Shown: one piece after another, positions 1 to 6,170 of the stretch
Position numbering within the stretch: position 1 is the first letter of the stretch
Layout of the letters: the number at the start of each line of letters is the position of its first letter
Source of the DNA: Bryobacterales bacterium
Lineage (GTDB): Bacteria; Acidobacteriota; Terriglobia; Bryobacterales; Bryobacteraceae
NCBI GenBank assembly: GCA_003164075.1
Contig: PLRZ01000175.1
Coordinates: forward strand, 1 to 6,275
Length of the DNA: 6,275 nucleotides
Direction of reading: 5' to 3'
Notes under the pieces: generated by a model
Databases searched by the model: none
What the model was told of the DNA's origin: nothing
What the model saw: only the letters and a program-made list of their open reading frames with translations
Position numbers and translations under genes: made by a program

Positions 1-997
1 GCTCACACCGGTTCTCCTCGCGAAGCTGCAGCGTGCGCAGGATGCACTGGAAATCGATGATGCCGGAGATAGGCTCGCCGGCAGCTTTTCGAGCCTCAAT
101 GGCCTGCCGGGTATGGGCCACGATGTCAGTGGCATCCAGAACCTCAAGCTCCATCCCCTCCTTGATTTGGCAATAGAACAGAATGCCGCGATCGTCGACT
201 CGTTGGGGGCTGCGCACGAAAGGATCTCCATCCACCATCAACCCCAGCGGGTGCTTCATAAACAGAGAGGGGGCTTCTTCCGGCGAGACGCCGAGAGCTT
301 GCGCGTAAGCCTCCAGGGCTGGCTTATGGTCGAACTCCGCCACCAGGCGAAGAGGTTCCTCCACGCGGGTCGCCACCAAAGTTTTGCCGGCACCCTGGAA
401 ACTCTGGGTCTTGAGGACATCGAAGCCTTGTTTCAGTTCCAGAATCAGCAGAACCGCGGCGTTGGTGTAGGCCTCGCCCGCGACCATCACGTGCGTGCTC
501 TGGAATTTCAGGTCGTCGCCGGCAGACCCGCCTACGAAGGATAGGTCGGTCAGGTCCCCAATCTTCTCCATCAGGGCTTCTTCCGCACCGCTCATGCCAT
601 CTATCAGGACGAGACCCGCGTACTTCTCTGTGTCCAGGGACGAAATCGAAGCATGCAACTGCCGCTCTAATCCGGAGAACGCATCGGACACGCGCACGCC
701 GTCGCGGAGGTTCTCCACCACGGCGAAAGCGGTCTGTCCGACGATTTCCCTATCCAGGAATACTGCGGCGATCGATTCGCCGGTCATCCTGCCGCCCGCG
801 ATCTCACCGGCGGTCGAGCAGCCTGCCACGCAGGCATCCGGAAAAGCCGCCCGCATCTGCAGGCTCAGCTCAGCCGGGTCGTATTTGGATGAGGCGAAGA
901 AGATTACGGCTCGCGGCTCGCAGGCGGCAGACTGCGCCCTCAGATCCATTACCGCATCCGGAAGACATTTTCCGGAATAGGCTGTTGTCATCGGCAT
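1..997 (-). CDS. FIST domain protein (FIST_N plus FIST_C), C-terminus cut off by the window edge
   Basis: The frame is open from the ATG at 997 to the left edge, giving 332 residues with no stop. The FIST family is a cytoplasmic sensory domain predicted to bind small ligands, possibly amino acids, and is often encoded near signalling genes. Seen here: an N-terminal FIST half with the CSTAGE signature at residues 60-65, an LVLIDGMSG strand near 129-137, the GGSAGDD motif at 156-162, and a FIST_C half from about 230 with DFQCILR near 315-321, close to where FIST_C normally ends. No kinase, PAS or membrane segment is fused to it in the visible part, so it looks like a stand-alone FIST protein of perhaps 380-400 residues. 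The start is backed by a GGAGGA Shine-Dalgarno sequence 10 bases upstream; a second ATG lies two codons in. It follows the 66-residue gene by 23 bases and is probably cotranscribed with it. Family assignment is strong; ligand and partner are unknown. Confidence 0.9.
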   Translation of the reverse strand, partial: MPMTTAYSGKCLPDAVMDLRAQSAACEPRAVIFFASSKYDPAELSLQMRAAFPDACVAGCSTAGEIAGGRMTGESIAAVFLDREIVGQTAFAVVENLRDGVRVSDAFSGLERQLHASISSLDTEKYAGLVLIDGMSGAEEALMEKIGDLTDLSFVGGSAGDDLKFQSTHVMVAGEAYTNAAVLLILELKQGFDVLKTQSFQGAGKTLVATRVEEPLRLVAEFDHKPALEAYAQALGVSPEEAPSLFMKHPLGLMVDGDPFVRSPQRVDDRGILFYCQIKEGMELEVLDATDIVAHTRQAIEARKAAGEPISGIIDFQCILRTLQLREENRCE

Positions 998-1006
998 CTT
1001 AATTTT

Positions 1007-1012
1007 TCCTCC
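1007..1012 (-). promoter_or_regulatory. Shine-Dalgarno sequence of the FIST gene
   Basis: On the minus strand GGAGGA is followed after 10 bases by the ATG at 997. It lies inside the 23-base gap after the stop codon of the upstream 66-residue gene. It favours ATG 997 over the second in-frame ATG at 991, which would be 16 bases away. Confidence 0.8.
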
Positions 1013-1020
1013 GGGTAACA

Positions 1021-1221
1021 CTAGACGCTGACGCCCATCTCCGCGCCAATCGCTCTGACTCTGGCGATCACAACGGGGTCGTCCGGCGAATTCGCATCGA
1101 AACGGTCGGGGTTCAGGCCTTTGAGAATGAACTTAGTCTTGGTAGTCAACGCAACCGTCGGATTGCCCTTGGATCGCTTCTCGGTAATCGCATCAATCAT
1201 ACGTTTGATATTCCCAGCCAT
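1021..1221 (-). CDS. Small 66-residue protein upstream of the FIST gene, family not recognised
   Basis: This is a complete short gene (ATG 1221, TAG at 1021-1023) with an AGGAG Shine-Dalgarno sequence 11 bases before the start. The protein is soluble-looking, with no signal peptide or membrane helix. It starts with a basic amphipathic segment (about residues 4-18, rich in K and R), then a GNPTVALTTKTK segment (19-30), an ILKGLNPDRF segment (32-41), an acidic SPDDP turn (45-49) and a probable helix VVIARVRAIGAEMGV (50-64). No cysteine or histidine is present, so a redox or metal role is unlikely. The varied, domain-like composition, the good ribosome binding site and the 23-base spacing to the FIST gene argue that it is real and cotranscribed with it. 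I do not recognise a named family. A small partner or regulator of the FIST protein is an inference from position only. Confidence 0.75.
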   Translation of the reverse strand: MAGNIKRMIDAITEKRSKGNPTVALTTKTKFILKGLNPDRFDANSPDDPVVIARVRAIGAEMGVSV

Positions 1222-1232
1222 CGGAATGGTCG

Positions 1233-1237
1233 CTCCT
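1233..1237 (-). promoter_or_regulatory. Shine-Dalgarno sequence of the 66-residue gene
   Basis: AGGAG on the minus strand lies 11 bases before ATG 1221. It shares bases with the TAG (1236-1238) that would end the tentative short frame upstream. If that frame is translated, its stop sits on this ribosome binding site, an arrangement that favours translational coupling. Confidence 0.65.
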
Positions 1238-1415
1238 AGCGCTGAAATGAAGGGATGACGTAGTCGAGCAGTGACGCACCTTCCAGGCGCTCATTAGCTT
1301 TATCGGTGTGATCGACGGAATTCTTTAGCGCGGCGGACGGGTTGGAGAAGGCGCGCCAGGGGAGCCAACAGCCAAAAGCCGGCTGGGCCGCAATCGCAAC
1401 CTGCCTGCTTTTCAC
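1236..1415 (-). CDS. Possible very short gene between regulator and 66-residue protein (tentative)
   Basis: The DNA between the regulator stop (1427) and the 66-residue gene is about 200 bases, longer than the other gaps in the cluster. One minus-strand frame stays open across it. From a GTG at 1415-1413 it would give 59 residues, ending in a TAG that overlaps the next Shine-Dalgarno sequence. The C-terminal part looks protein-like (segments VDHTDKANERLEG and LLDYVIPSF), and roughly two thirds of the codons end in G or C, as in the neighbouring genes. Against it: no good Shine-Dalgarno sequence precedes the GTG, the frame also runs on upstream into the regulator gene, and the N-terminal half is nondescript. 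It may be a real small gene, a decayed remnant, or plain leader DNA for the two downstream genes. No convincing terminator hairpin with a T run is seen in this gap. Confidence 0.25.
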   Translation of the reverse strand: MKSRQVAIAAQPAFGCWLPWRAFSNPSAALKNSVDHTDKANERLEGASLLDYVIPSFQR

Positions 1416-1426
1416 CCGGCAGCCGT

Positions 1427-2884
1427 TTAGTTTTCCGATTTTTTTCGAATCTTGATATCCAGCCGCTTGATCTTCTGATTCAAGGTGGACAGCGGGACTC
1501 GCAGGCTTTCGGCGGCGTCCGTCTGGCTCCAACCGCACTGCTCCAGGCGCTCCATAATCACGCGCCGTTCATAATCGTTGACAATCTCAAACAGCGACGC
1601 ATCCACCGGCAGCGGGGCGCCCTCGCCGCGATGCAGGCGCACGCCATTGGCCTGCAGCAGGGAATCGGGCAGCACGTCGAGCGGCACTTCGGCGGACGAT
1701 GCCAGCACCACCGCGCGCTCGATGACGTTCTCCAACTCGCGGACGTTGCCCGGCCAGTTGTGTTCCATCAGCACCTGCATGGCCTCCGGTTGGAAGCGCA
1801 AAACGGAATGGCCGGTGCTGTCCAGAAACTTTTTGTTGTCCAGACAATATTGCGTGAAGAAGTGTTCCACCAGCAGCGGGATGTCCTCGCGGCGCTCGCG
1901 CAGCGCGGGCAGCCCGATCTGGATCACGTTCAGCCGGTAGAACAGGTCTTCGCGAAACTTGCCCTGCTTCACCAGTTCGCGAAGGTCGGCATTGGTCGCC
2001 GCCAGTATGCGCACGTCCACCTTGATGGGCTCGGTGGAACCGAGCGGCGTGAATTCCCGCTCCTCGAAGACGCGCAGCAGCTTGATCTGCGTTTCCGCGC
2101 CGATGGTGCCGATCTCATCGAAGAAAATAGTTCCGCCATCGGCGACTTCGAAATAGCCCTTCTTCGATTGCACCGCGCTGGTAAACGCGCCCTTCACGTG
2201 TCCGAAAAGCGTGGATTCCAGCAGGTCCGGCGGCAGCGACCCGCTGTTCACCGCCACGAACATGCGGTCCGCGCGCGGTGAATTGGCGTGGATGGCCTTG
2301 GCTACCAGTTCCTTGCCGGTGCCGGTTTCGCCCGTCACCAGAATGGTGGACCGGCTGGGCGCCACCTGCGCCACCAGGTCCAGCATGCGCACCACGCGAT
2401 CGCTCTTGCCGATGATATTCGGGAAAGCGTAGCGCTGCTTGAAGGCCCGCTTGAGGTGCGTGTTTTCGTACTCGAGCCGCCGCCGCGCAATCATGCGGTC
2501 GATCTCGATAATCAGCTTGTCGTTGTCCCAGGGCTTGGAGAAGTAATCGTTGGCCCCCAGCTTCAGCGCGCTCACCGCCGCTTCCACCGAGCCGTACGCC
2601 GTAATCAGAAAGATGGGCGTCTCCCGGTCGCGCTTGCGGACCTCGGTCAGCACGTCCATGCCCGACATGTCCGGCATCATGAGATCCAGCAGCACCAGGT
2701 CGTACCCGCGGTCCTCCATCCGGTGCAGGCCTTCGGTACCGTTCTGCGCCAGGTCGACGGCGTAGCCTTCGGTAGTGAGAAGCATTTCCAGGCCTTCGCA
2801 GATGTCGACCTCGTCGTCGATCACCAAAACGTTGCCTCTGGTTCCGCTGGCGGTAGTTGTGGGACTCGTCATTTCAAACGGCAT
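1427..2884 (-). CDS. NtrC-family sigma-54-dependent response regulator (REC, AAA+, Fis-type HTH)
   Basis: This is a 485-residue transcription activator with the full NtrC layout and usual length. The receiver domain (about 18-130) has acidic pocket D23/D24, phospho-acceptor D67 (LLDLMMP), T95 and K117 (SKPW). The sigma-54 interaction AAA+ domain (about 156-395) has Walker A GETGTGKE (185-192), Walker B TIFFDE (252-257), sensor I ILAATN (293-298), arginine-finger segment FREDLFYRLNV (310-320) and WPGNVREL (377-384). A Fis-type helix-turn-helix lies near 448-475, followed by a lysine-rich tail. All ATPase residues look intact. One oddity is that the sigma-54 contact loop reads GAFTSA (232-237) instead of GAFTGA. 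The start at 2884 has AAGGA nine bases upstream and overlaps the end of the kinase gene by 11 bases; ATG 2872 is an alternative, one base after the kinase stop. It is the obvious cognate partner of that kinase. Target genes cannot be read from this window, though autoregulation is possible. I see no basis for a specific name such as atoC or zraR. Confidence 0.95.
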   Translation of the reverse strand: MPFEMTSPTTTASGTRGNVLVIDDEVDICEGLEMLLTTEGYAVDLAQNGTEGLHRMEDRGYDLVLLDLMMPDMSGMDVLTEVRKRDRETPIFLITAYGSVEAAVSALKLGANDYFSKPWDNDKLIIEIDRMIARRRLEYENTHLKRAFKQRYAFPNIIGKSDRVVRMLDLVAQVAPSRSTILVTGETGTGKELVAKAIHANSPRADRMFVAVNSGSLPPDLLESTLFGHVKGAFTSAVQSKKGYFEVADGGTIFFDEIGTIGAETQIKLLRVFEEREFTPLGSTEPIKVDVRILAATNADLRELVKQGKFREDLFYRLNVIQIGLPALRERREDIPLLVEHFFTQYCLDNKKFLDSTGHSVLRFQPEAMQVLMEHNWPGNVRELENVIERAVVLASSAEVPLDVLPDSLLQANGVRLHRGEGAPLPVDASLFEIVNDYERRVIMERLEQCGWSQTDAAESLRVPLSTLNQKIKRLDIKIRKKSEN

Positions 2885-5810
2885 TTACCGGGGTCCTTGC
2901 GGCAGCCCGGGATACCGGCAGTTCCAGACGGAAGCGGGCGCCGCCGTCCGGCCGGTTGGTAACTTCAATCGAGCCGCCATGCTCTTGAATAATACCGTAG
3001 GTCACCGACAGGCCGAGCCCGGTTCCTTTGTGCGCGCCCTTGGTAGTGAAAAACGGATCGTAGATGCGGCGCAGATGTTCCGGCGCGATCCCGTGGCCCG
3101 AATCGGCCACTTCCACCTTCACGTTGGCGCCATCCCGCCAGGTGTGTACTTCCAGCGTGCCTCCACTCGACATGGCGTCGCGGGCATTCAGGAAGAGATT
3201 CAGGAATACCTGCTGCAGTTTGCCGGTGTTGCCGTGGATCGGCGGCAGGCCGGCATCCAGCTCGCTCTTGATCTGGACTCCGGTCTTCTGCAACTGGTGC
3301 TCCAGCAGCGAGAGCGTCTCCTGGATGACTTTATTCAGATTGACGTCGCCGAACGAAGTGCTCGAGGTGCGCGAGAAATTCAGCAGCGAATTGACGATTT
3401 CACTGGCGCGGAAGGTCTGCTTGGCGATCTTATCCAGGATTACGGTCTTCTGCGGCGAGTCCTCGGCCATCTGCTTGGCCAGCATCTGGGCGTAGGTGGA
3501 GATCACCGCCAGCGGAGTATTCACTTCGTGCGCCACGCCCGCGGCCAGCAGCCCGATGCTGCTGAGCTTGTCGGCCTGCACCAGGCGCTGCTCCAGTTCG
3601 GCGCGGTCGGTGACATCGTCGAAAATGATCAGGCGCCCGATCCGCTCCTGGTCTTTCGATACCAGCGGCGCGATGGCGATATTCAGCGTGGCCTCGCGGA
3701 ACTTCGCCGGCAAAGGATGGGCGCTTCCATTGCCATTGCCATTCCCGTTGGCGCCGGCGGCGGCGCTCCCCACCGGCTGGAGCACAAACTTGTAGATATG
3801 GTGGATGCCGGTTTCGCCGCGCACACGGTCGAACTGGCCGGTAAGCTCCGCCGGGAACAGCTCCGCCAGCTTGCGCCCCAGAGCGTTCTCCCGGGTGACT
3901 CCGCTGAGTTGCTCAATCTGCGAATTCCAGCTCTCCACGCGGTCTTCCAGGTCCGCCGCCAGGATGCCGACGTTGATGGATTCCACGATATTTTCGCTGA
4001 ATTCTTTCAGCCGTTCGTATTCGTCCACCTTGCGCTGCAGGGAGCGGTAGAGCGAGGCATTCTCAATAGCGATGGCGATGTAACCGGTCTGCGTGAGCAG
4101 CAGTTCCACATCCACGCTGGAGAGATACTCGCCGTCCACGGTACGGCTGGCTCCGATGTAGGCGATAGTCCTTCCATGCACCTTGCACGGCAGGTAGTAG
4201 GTAAAATCCAGTTCCGCGATGGTGCGGCGCACCGAGGCCGGCCACGATCTTGAAACGGCATCCAATTGATGGCGCGTGCGCTCGAAGAACAGGTACGACT
4301 CGGGCAGTTTCCAGTCGAGGAAACTCAAGTCCAGGTCCTCTTCGGCGGCGGCGGACATCCGTGGATTGTTTCCCATGCGGCTCTTGAGCCGGAACACCGG
4401 TCCCGCCGGTCCCTCTTCCGCCAGGAAAAAGCCCAGGTGCTGGATGGAGAGAGTTTTCAGCAGCCGCTCCCCCACCGACGCCAGCATGGTGTCCAGATCC
4501 ATCTGCGAACCAAGTTCGCGGGCGAACTCCACCAGCGTGCGGCGGTAGTCGTACCGGTCGCTGTAGAAGTACTTGTCGAGCCACTCCTGAATCCAGTTGC
4601 GGATGGGTTGGAAGAGGAAGGCTGCCGTCAGCATGACGATCAGCGACGACATGTTGCCCGGTGCGGTGAATTTCTTCGAAACCAGCGTGCCCAGCGAGAA
4701 GATGACTCCGTAAAAGCTGGCCAGCACGCAGAGCGTAGCCAGGGTATAAGCATATCCGCGGCGGAACAGGATGTCGACATCCATCAGCCGGTAGCGCACG
4801 ATGGCGTAGGCCAGGGTGAGCGGAATCAGAACCATCGACAGCACCGACAGCGCCTGATAATAGCCCGGGATGGCGCCCAGCGCATAGGGCAGCGCGTACA
4901 ACCCGCCATACGGCAGGATCCCGCAAATGGCGCCGTTGCGCAGCCATTTGAGCTGCTGCCGCACGATGGCGTCTTCGGCTTTGCGGTATTCGATATTGAG
5001 GGTGTAGGCGCTCAGCAGGTACAGCACGATCGGCAGCAGGGTCCAGGGCCGATCCAACAGCCAGCGCAAATCCACATTCGGGATTCCGGTCTTCAATGTA
5101 CCCGTGGCTACCGCCAGGTAGAGCGAACTCAGCAGCAGCGCGGGAAGATACAGCAACACCACTTGCGCCGGTTTTTGAAACCACTTCCGCCGTTCCGGGA
5201 ACGTCAGGCAGAAGTGCAGAAAAATGGTGGGCGCAAAGAGTCCGGCGGTGATATTGCCGAAATAGATCAACGTGTCGAACGTATCCAGGTTCCCCGTGTA
5301 ATGGAAACAGAAAGCCACGAACGAGACCAGGCACAGCAAATAAAAGTGCTGGGCTTTCTGGGCGCTCCCTCTGCGGAAATACACGAAAAGCCCGATCAGA
5401 AGGTAGGCAGCACCCAGAGGGTACTGGTACAGCACCGCCGGATTTCTGGGAGCCTCACCCACCACCACACGGGCATCCACCGGCACACCGCCATGATTCA
5501 CGGTATAGGTAGCCATCCTCCAGGAGCCGATCCGCACCAGCATTTGGGGAACATCCAACTCGCGGTGGATCTGCACGCCTTCGATGCGCTCCAGGTGGTC
5601 CCCCACATGGATGCCGGCCTTGGCTCCGGGCCCGTCCGGCTCCACGTAGAGCGCTTCTACGCCGCCGGTGCGATCGACCCACACCACATGATCGTCGGGC
5701 AGACGGAAATGCTCGTATTGCCAGAAGTTAGCGACGGCAGCGACACTGGCGGCAAGGGTCAGGATCGTAAGGATCGCTGTGGACAACTGGAACTTGAGTT
5801 CCTGGAGCAT
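2874..5810 (-). CDS. Membrane sensor histidine kinase: TM-PDZ-multi-TM (ComP-like)-GAF-PAS-HisKA-HATPase
   Basis: This is a 978-residue sensor kinase predicted in the inner membrane. Order: TM1 (about 9-28); PDZ domain (about 40-118, with GPGAKAGIHVGD at 60-71), probably extracytoplasmic; a block of about eight or nine further helices (about 127-402) containing RYRLMDVDILFRR (339-351); a linker QPIRNWIQEWLDKYFYSDRYD (residues 401-421); GAF (about 425-592); a short coiled region; PAS (about 602-740) interrupted by a Gly/Asn-rich insert (686-695); HisKA with His761 in GVAHEVNTP; and HATPase_c with N875 (NLFLNARDAM), G1 DSGHGI (903-908), FFTTK (920-924) and G2 GTGLGL (929-934). All catalytic boxes are intact, so it should be active. 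The N-terminal half resembles ComP-like sensors, but the catalytic core is the HisKA type that usually partners NtrC regulators. An in-frame TAG at 5829-5831 fixes the start at ATG 5810 or later; no strong Shine-Dalgarno sequence precedes it. The gene ends inside the start region of the regulator. The signal is unknown. Confidence 0.95.
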   Translation of the reverse strand: MLQELKFQLSTAILTILTLAASVAAVANFWQYEHFRLPDDHVVWVDRTGGVEALYVEPDGPGAKAGIHVGDHLERIEGVQIHRELDVPQMLVRIGSWRMATYTVNHGGVPVDARVVVGEAPRNPAVLYQYPLGAAYLLIGLFVYFRRGSAQKAQHFYLLCLVSFVAFCFHYTGNLDTFDTLIYFGNITAGLFAPTIFLHFCLTFPERRKWFQKPAQVVLLYLPALLLSSLYLAVATGTLKTGIPNVDLRWLLDRPWTLLPIVLYLLSAYTLNIEYRKAEDAIVRQQLKWLRNGAICGILPYGGLYALPYALGAIPGYYQALSVLSMVLIPLTLAYAIVRYRLMDVDILFRRGYAYTLATLCVLASFYGVIFSLGTLVSKKFTAPGNMSSLIVMLTAAFLFQPIRNWIQEWLDKYFYSDRYDYRRTLVEFARELGSQMDLDTMLASVGERLLKTLSIQHLGFFLAEEGPAGPVFRLKSRMGNNPRMSAAAEEDLDLSFLDWKLPESYLFFERTRHQLDAVSRSWPASVRRTIAELDFTYYLPCKVHGRTIAYIGASRTVDGEYLSSVDVELLLTQTGYIAIAIENASLYRSLQRKVDEYERLKEFSENIVESINVGILAADLEDRVESWNSQIEQLSGVTRENALGRKLAELFPAELTGQFDRVRGETGIHHIYKFVLQPVGSAAAGANGNGNGNGSAHPLPAKFREATLNIAIAPLVSKDQERIGRLIIFDDVTDRAELEQRLVQADKLSSIGLLAAGVAHEVNTPLAVISTYAQMLAKQMAEDSPQKTVILDKIAKQTFRASEIVNSLLNFSRTSSTSFGDVNLNKVIQETLSLLEHQLQKTGVQIKSELDAGLPPIHGNTGKLQQVFLNLFLNARDAMSSGGTLEVHTWRDGANVKVEVADSGHGIAPEHLRRIYDPFFTTKGAHKGTGLGLSVTYGIIQEHGGSIEVTNRPDGGARFRLELPVSRAAARTPVNAV
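2894..2898 (-). promoter_or_regulatory. Shine-Dalgarno sequence of the response regulator, inside the kinase gene
   Basis: AAGGA lies nine bases before ATG 2884 and within the last codons of the kinase gene. It supports ATG 2884 over ATG 2872 as the main start, and with it an 11-base overlap and probable translational coupling of kinase and regulator. Confidence 0.5.
3727..3750 (-). repeat. Imperfect hexanucleotide tandem repeat coding for a Gly-Asn run in the kinase
   Basis: On the plus strand the units are CCATTG, CCATTG, CCATTC and CCGTTG, four hexamers in frame. They encode alternating Asn and Gly at about residues 687-695 of the histidine kinase, flanked by Ala/Gly-rich residues from 681. 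It sits in the PAS region between the strand ending near 678 and FREATLNIAIAPL (704-716), so it is probably a flexible, solvent-exposed loop. Copy number could change without breaking the reading frame. Confidence 0.8.
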
Positions 5811-5857
5811 AAGCGCGGCCGGTACCGTCTAGCGAGACAATGGTCCGCGTCAGCCCA

Positions 5858-5873
5858 AGCACGTTTAATGCCG
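5858..5873 (-). promoter_or_regulatory. Possible sigma-54 (-24/-12) promoter of the kinase-regulator operon
   Basis: On the minus strand the invariant GG (5872-5871) and GC (5860-5859) are exactly ten bases apart, in the context CGGCAT-N6-TGCT. The sigma-54 consensus is TGGCAC-N5-TTGCW. GGCA and TGCT match, while the leading T, the last base of the -24 box and the first T of the -12 box differ. Transcription would start about 35-40 bases before ATG 5810. A sigma-54 promoter would fit autoregulation by the NtrC-type regulator, but matches of this quality arise by chance, and no paired enhancer sites were recognised upstream. Confidence 0.25.
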
Positions 5874-5982
5874 TCTGAGATTCATGAGTTCCGTATTCAG
5901 AGTGTTATGTTTTTCAGCAGCTTACAAGTACGGCACCGACACGGCTCCGCATTTCGGGAGATTCACACTACGTGGAAGTGTA

Positions 5983-5999
5983 TCGCGGCGGGGCCGCGA
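5983..5999. repeat. Small GC-rich hairpin
   Basis: TCGCGGC (5983-5989) and GCCGCGA (5993-5999) form a perfect seven-base stem with a GGG loop. No T run follows on either strand, so it is not a standard intrinsic terminator. In GC-rich DNA it may be incidental, or it could be an operator or an mRNA leader structure if transcription starts upstream. Confidence 0.4.
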
Positions 6000-6084
6000 G
6001 CTTTCAGCGTGCAGCCGTGCGGAGAAATAAAGTCCTCCGGAAACTGCTCGTAAGTTCTTGATTCCTGGTCTGACCTGGGATGAC

Positions 6085-6170
6085 TCCGGAGGTGGGGCAG
6101 GCGGTGCTCGCCTGCCCTTTATTCTGTTTGGGCCGGCCGGCAGGCGAGCACCGCCTGCCCCACCTCTGGA
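6085..6170. repeat. Long inverted repeat, REP/BIME-like palindromic element
   Basis: Arms 6085-6116 and 6139-6170 are complementary over 32 bases with a single G/T mismatch at 6088/6167; the inner 28 base pairs are perfect. The 22-base spacer ends in the palindrome GGCCGGCC (6131-6138). Each arm is also a hairpin: GGGCAGGCG-GTGCT-CGCCTGCCC at 6095-6117 and GGCAGGCG-AGCAC-CGCCTGCC at 6139-6159. Two facing palindromic units of this kind are what bacterial REP pairs (BIMEs) look like. No transposase is visible here, so the element would be a non-autonomous dispersed repeat. As RNA it would fold into a very stable stem on either strand, and could insulate or end transcription between the genes on each side, but there is no clear trailing T run. 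Confidence 0.8.

Noticed and set aside
113..980. Two plus-strand frames (113-544 and 495-980) opposite the FIST gene
   Set aside because: The opposite strand encodes a protein with clear FIST motifs across the same stretch, and the plus-strand translations show no family features.
1353..1368. Possible -24/-12 promoter before the 66-residue gene (TTGGCTC, then GC ten bases after GG)
   Set aside because: The -24 half is fair, but the -12 half has only the GC and none of the TT. It is too weak to list as a promoter.
1364..1395. Possible terminator hairpin (CAGCC/GGCTG) after the regulator gene
   Set aside because: The stem is only five bases with a seven-base loop and no T run follows, so it does not support an intrinsic terminator.
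2775..4253. 492-residue open frame on the plus strand opposite the kinase and the regulator start
   Set aside because: It is fully antisense to a kinase and regulator with intact catalytic motifs. Its translation has no recognisable domain and looks like the reverse-complement shadow of GC-biased codons.
4063..5334. 423-residue minus-strand frame inside the kinase gene
   Set aside because: It is an out-of-frame reading of the kinase with a Pro/Arg/Ala/Gly-rich translation and no domain. The kinase frame has complete domain support over the same DNA.
4266..6053. 595-residue open frame on the plus strand opposite the N-terminal half of the kinase
   Set aside because: The translation is unusually rich in His, Gln and Arg, lacks any family motif, has no clear ribosome binding site, and mirrors the kinase codons. 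Long antisense frames are expected in DNA of this codon bias.
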